A DNA stretch of 5,461 nucleotides from NCBI GenBank assembly GCA_003266075.1, contig MUZZ01000210.1:1-5461 (forward strand), read 5' to 3'. Origin of the DNA: Methanosphaera sp. rholeuAM74. Lineage in GTDB: Archaea; Methanobacteriota; Methanobacteria; Methanobacteriales; Methanobacteriaceae. The stretch's first letter is position 1, and each line of letters opens with the position of its first letter. Shown here in pieces: positions 4,449 to 5,461 of this stretch. A model generated the notes under the pieces. That model ran no database searches. It was not told the DNA's origin and was given only the letters and a program-made list of their open reading frames with translations. The position numbers were made by a program, and so were the translations under genes.

Positions 4449-5461
4449 GGATGATGTCTTGTTCATTTCTTTGATAGTTTCCTGTAATTCTTTAACAGTA
4501 TTATTGAGGTTGGTAACCTTGTTTTGTAGTTGCTTATTAGTATTGTTTAAATTGTTATTCTGACTTGTTAAGTCGTTAACCTTATCATTTAATGTGTTAA
4601 TCGTGTTTTGTTGTTGGTTGTTTTGAGTAGTTAATGTATTAACAGCACTATTTAATGTGTTTGCCATGTTTTGTAGCTGGGTGTTCTGTGTAGTTAATGA
4701 GTTAACAGTCTTATTTAAGTCATTGTTTTGACTAGTAAGGGAGTTAACGGTATTATTTAATTTGGTCTGATTGTTTTGTAGTTGTTTGTTAGTTTTATTT
4801 AATTGTGATATTGTATTGTTTAACGTGTTTATAGTGTTTTCTAGTTGGTTTACGTATTCATTATTTTCCATGGCTTTTATCTTATCGTTTAATTCATTAA
4901 TTTTCTGTTGTTGTTGAGCTGTTGTATTCTGTAACTGTTTAATTGTATTAGTTAGATTAGTGTTTTCATTTTGTAACTTTTTGATTGTATTTGTTAAATT
5001 ATTATTTGTACTCTGTAGTTGGCTATTCTGGTTTTGTAGTTGTTTGTTGGTACTGTTTAGGTTGTTTATTGTAGTCTGTTTCTTGTTATTTTCCTGTTGT
5101 AATTGGTTTACTGTGTTAGTTAGGTTGTTGTTTTGGCTCTGTAGTTGAGTATTCTGGTTTTGTAATTGTTTATTAGTATTGTTTAATGTGTTAACCGTAC
5201 TAGTAAGATTATTCTTCTGGTTTTGTAGTTGTTGATTAGTAGTTGTTAAATTCTTAATAGTATTGTTTAAGTTCTTTATAGTGTTTTCAAGTTGGCTTAC
5301 ATATTCATTGTTATCCATTGCTTCAATTTTCTGGTTTAGTTCATCTATTGTTTGCTGTTGTTGAGTGTTAGTATTCTGTAATTCTTTTATCGTATTTGTT
5401 AAATTCTTGTTTTGTGTTGTTAGGTTGTTTATTTTTTTGTTTAGGTTGTTTATGGTTTGTT
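3549..5461 (-). CDS. Asn/Thr-rich surface protein: coiled-coil stalk and three C-terminal Ig-like domains (5' end missing)
   Basis: The frame is open from the right edge to the TAG at 3549-3551, about 637 codons, with a second in-frame TAA at 3540-3542. The true start lies beyond 5461. The first Met in frame, at 5318, has no Shine-Dalgarno sequence and sits inside a repeat, so it is internal. Counting from that Met, everything before about residue 288 is a heptad coiled coil of Asn, Gln and Thr with Leu/Ile/Val at a and d positions and no proline. Three Ig-like domains follow at about 291-390, 397-495 and 496-589; the first has the NGNPVPDGRVVFKVNG motif. The visible part has no cysteine, no C-terminal membrane helix and no sorting motif, so cell-wall attachment would have to be non-covalent or through the Ig domains. 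The product resembles the large asn/thr-rich surface proteins of Methanosphaera. Codon usage changes sharply near 4160. The surface role is inference, as the signal peptide is not visible. Confidence 0.92.
   Translation of the reverse strand, partial: QTINNLNKKINNLTTQNKNLTNTIKELQNTNTQQQQTIDELNQKIEAMDNNEYVSQLENTIKNLNNTIKNLTTTNQQLQNQKNNLTSTVNTLNNTNKQLQNQNTQLQSQNNNLTNTVNQLQQENNKKQTTINNLNSTNKQLQNQNSQLQSTNNNLTNTIKKLQNENTNLTNTIKQLQNTTAQQQQKINELNDKIKAMENNEYVNQLENTINTLNNTISQLNKTNKQLQNNQTKLNNTVNSLTSQNNDLNKTVNSLTTQNTQLQNMANTLNSAVNTLTTQNNQQQNTINTLNDKVNDLTSQNNNLNNTNKQLQNKVTNLNNTVKELQETIKEMNKTSSKIKTTLTVSKLTGRVGAVAQLKATVKDVNGNPVPDGRVVFKVNGITVKDEAQNTIYAIVNNGVATINYAVPKSWYKDTTIVEATFGETHAYLSSKGNSTKNNITPGNVKIKIADLPVHENGDKLQFVITATDENGESMTGGVVIMKANGVTLKDSNGKALQANVVNGVAILDYNITLGARTHNLTAVYAYTGYNRVEAKNTLNVTKGEIFIRYNPVITKKAKTTITADILDKNKNHMYGNVTVGIKIDGEMISLSDAVEGIINVTIPTTFTKGIHSIEFVVGETGAFKSDRLTSIIIKN
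4443..5461 (-). other. Coiled-coil stalk of gene B
   Basis: Leu, Ile and Val occupy a and d positions with strict 3-4 spacing. Examples are I14, L17, I21, L24, L31, L38, V42, L45 and, later, every a/d site from L159 to M285 (numbered from the Met at 5318). Surface positions are Asn, Gln, Thr and Lys. There are no prolines, so a continuous rod is expected. Oligomer state cannot be read from the sequence. Confidence 0.85.
4806..5459 (-). repeat. Long-period (149-residue) coiled-coil module in gene B
   Basis: A 50-residue block centred on QQQQ...I.ELN.KI.AM.NNEYV.QLENTI is seen twice, with its Met at 5318-5316 and at 4871-4869, exactly 447 bases apart. By eye 39 of 50 residues match, while many codons differ at third positions, so the duplication is old and kept at protein level. 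The first copy continues toward the right edge, so more modules may lie outside. Confidence 0.82.

Noticed and set aside
4960..5148. Plus-strand ORF of 62 codons rich in Phe, Cys and Leu
   Set aside because: It is antisense to the Asn/Gln coiled coil of gene B. The membrane-like composition is an artefact of reverse-complemented repeats.

Overview
The window looks like archaeal DNA from a gut methanogen of the order Methanobacteriales, most likely Methanosphaera (Methanobrevibacter is the alternative). This rests on the very AT-rich composition, AGA arginine codons, an archaeal-style TATA box, and two giant Asn/Thr/Gln-rich secreted proteins. Those proteins match the 'asn/thr-rich large protein' or 'adhesin-like protein' families known from these pseudomurein-walled archaea. 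The species assignment is inference from protein style; no marker gene is present.

Layout: both genes lie on the minus strand, head to tail, and both run off the window. The upstream gene (gene B, 5461 to 3549) enters at the right edge already inside a long Asn/Gln/Thr-rich coiled coil. It continues through three C-terminal Ig-like domains and ends at a TAG. The first in-frame Met (5318) is internal, because the frame is open to the window edge. A gene-free interval of 567 bases follows (3548 to 2982). It contains a cluster of G-runs/C-runs including a 10-bp direct repeat, two candidate TATA boxes, a strongly G-depleted transcript strand with three A9 tracts, and a ribosome binding site. The downstream gene (gene A, 2981 to beyond 1) starts with a signal peptide and a Ser/Thr-rich linker. 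Next come a parallel beta-helix built from Pmp/POMP-like GGA(I/V)xN repeats, three Ig-like domains, and the start of a heptad coiled coil that is cut by the left edge.

Function: the two products look like tandem paralogues or relatives, each a cell-surface fibre with a binding head, Ig spacers and a rod-like stalk. What is visible of B (stalk, then Ig x3, then end) may show how A finishes, and what is visible of A (signal, head, Ig, stalk) may show how B begins. This is inference. The plus strand carries no credible gene.

Most interesting points: an abrupt codon-usage boundary inside gene B near 4160, which suggests a mosaic C-terminus; a long stalk module repeating every 149 residues with a heptad-register break at each NNEYV motif; a G7/C7 direct repeat just after gene B's stop; and a G-poor leader with a possible leaderless 36-codon ORF ahead of gene A.
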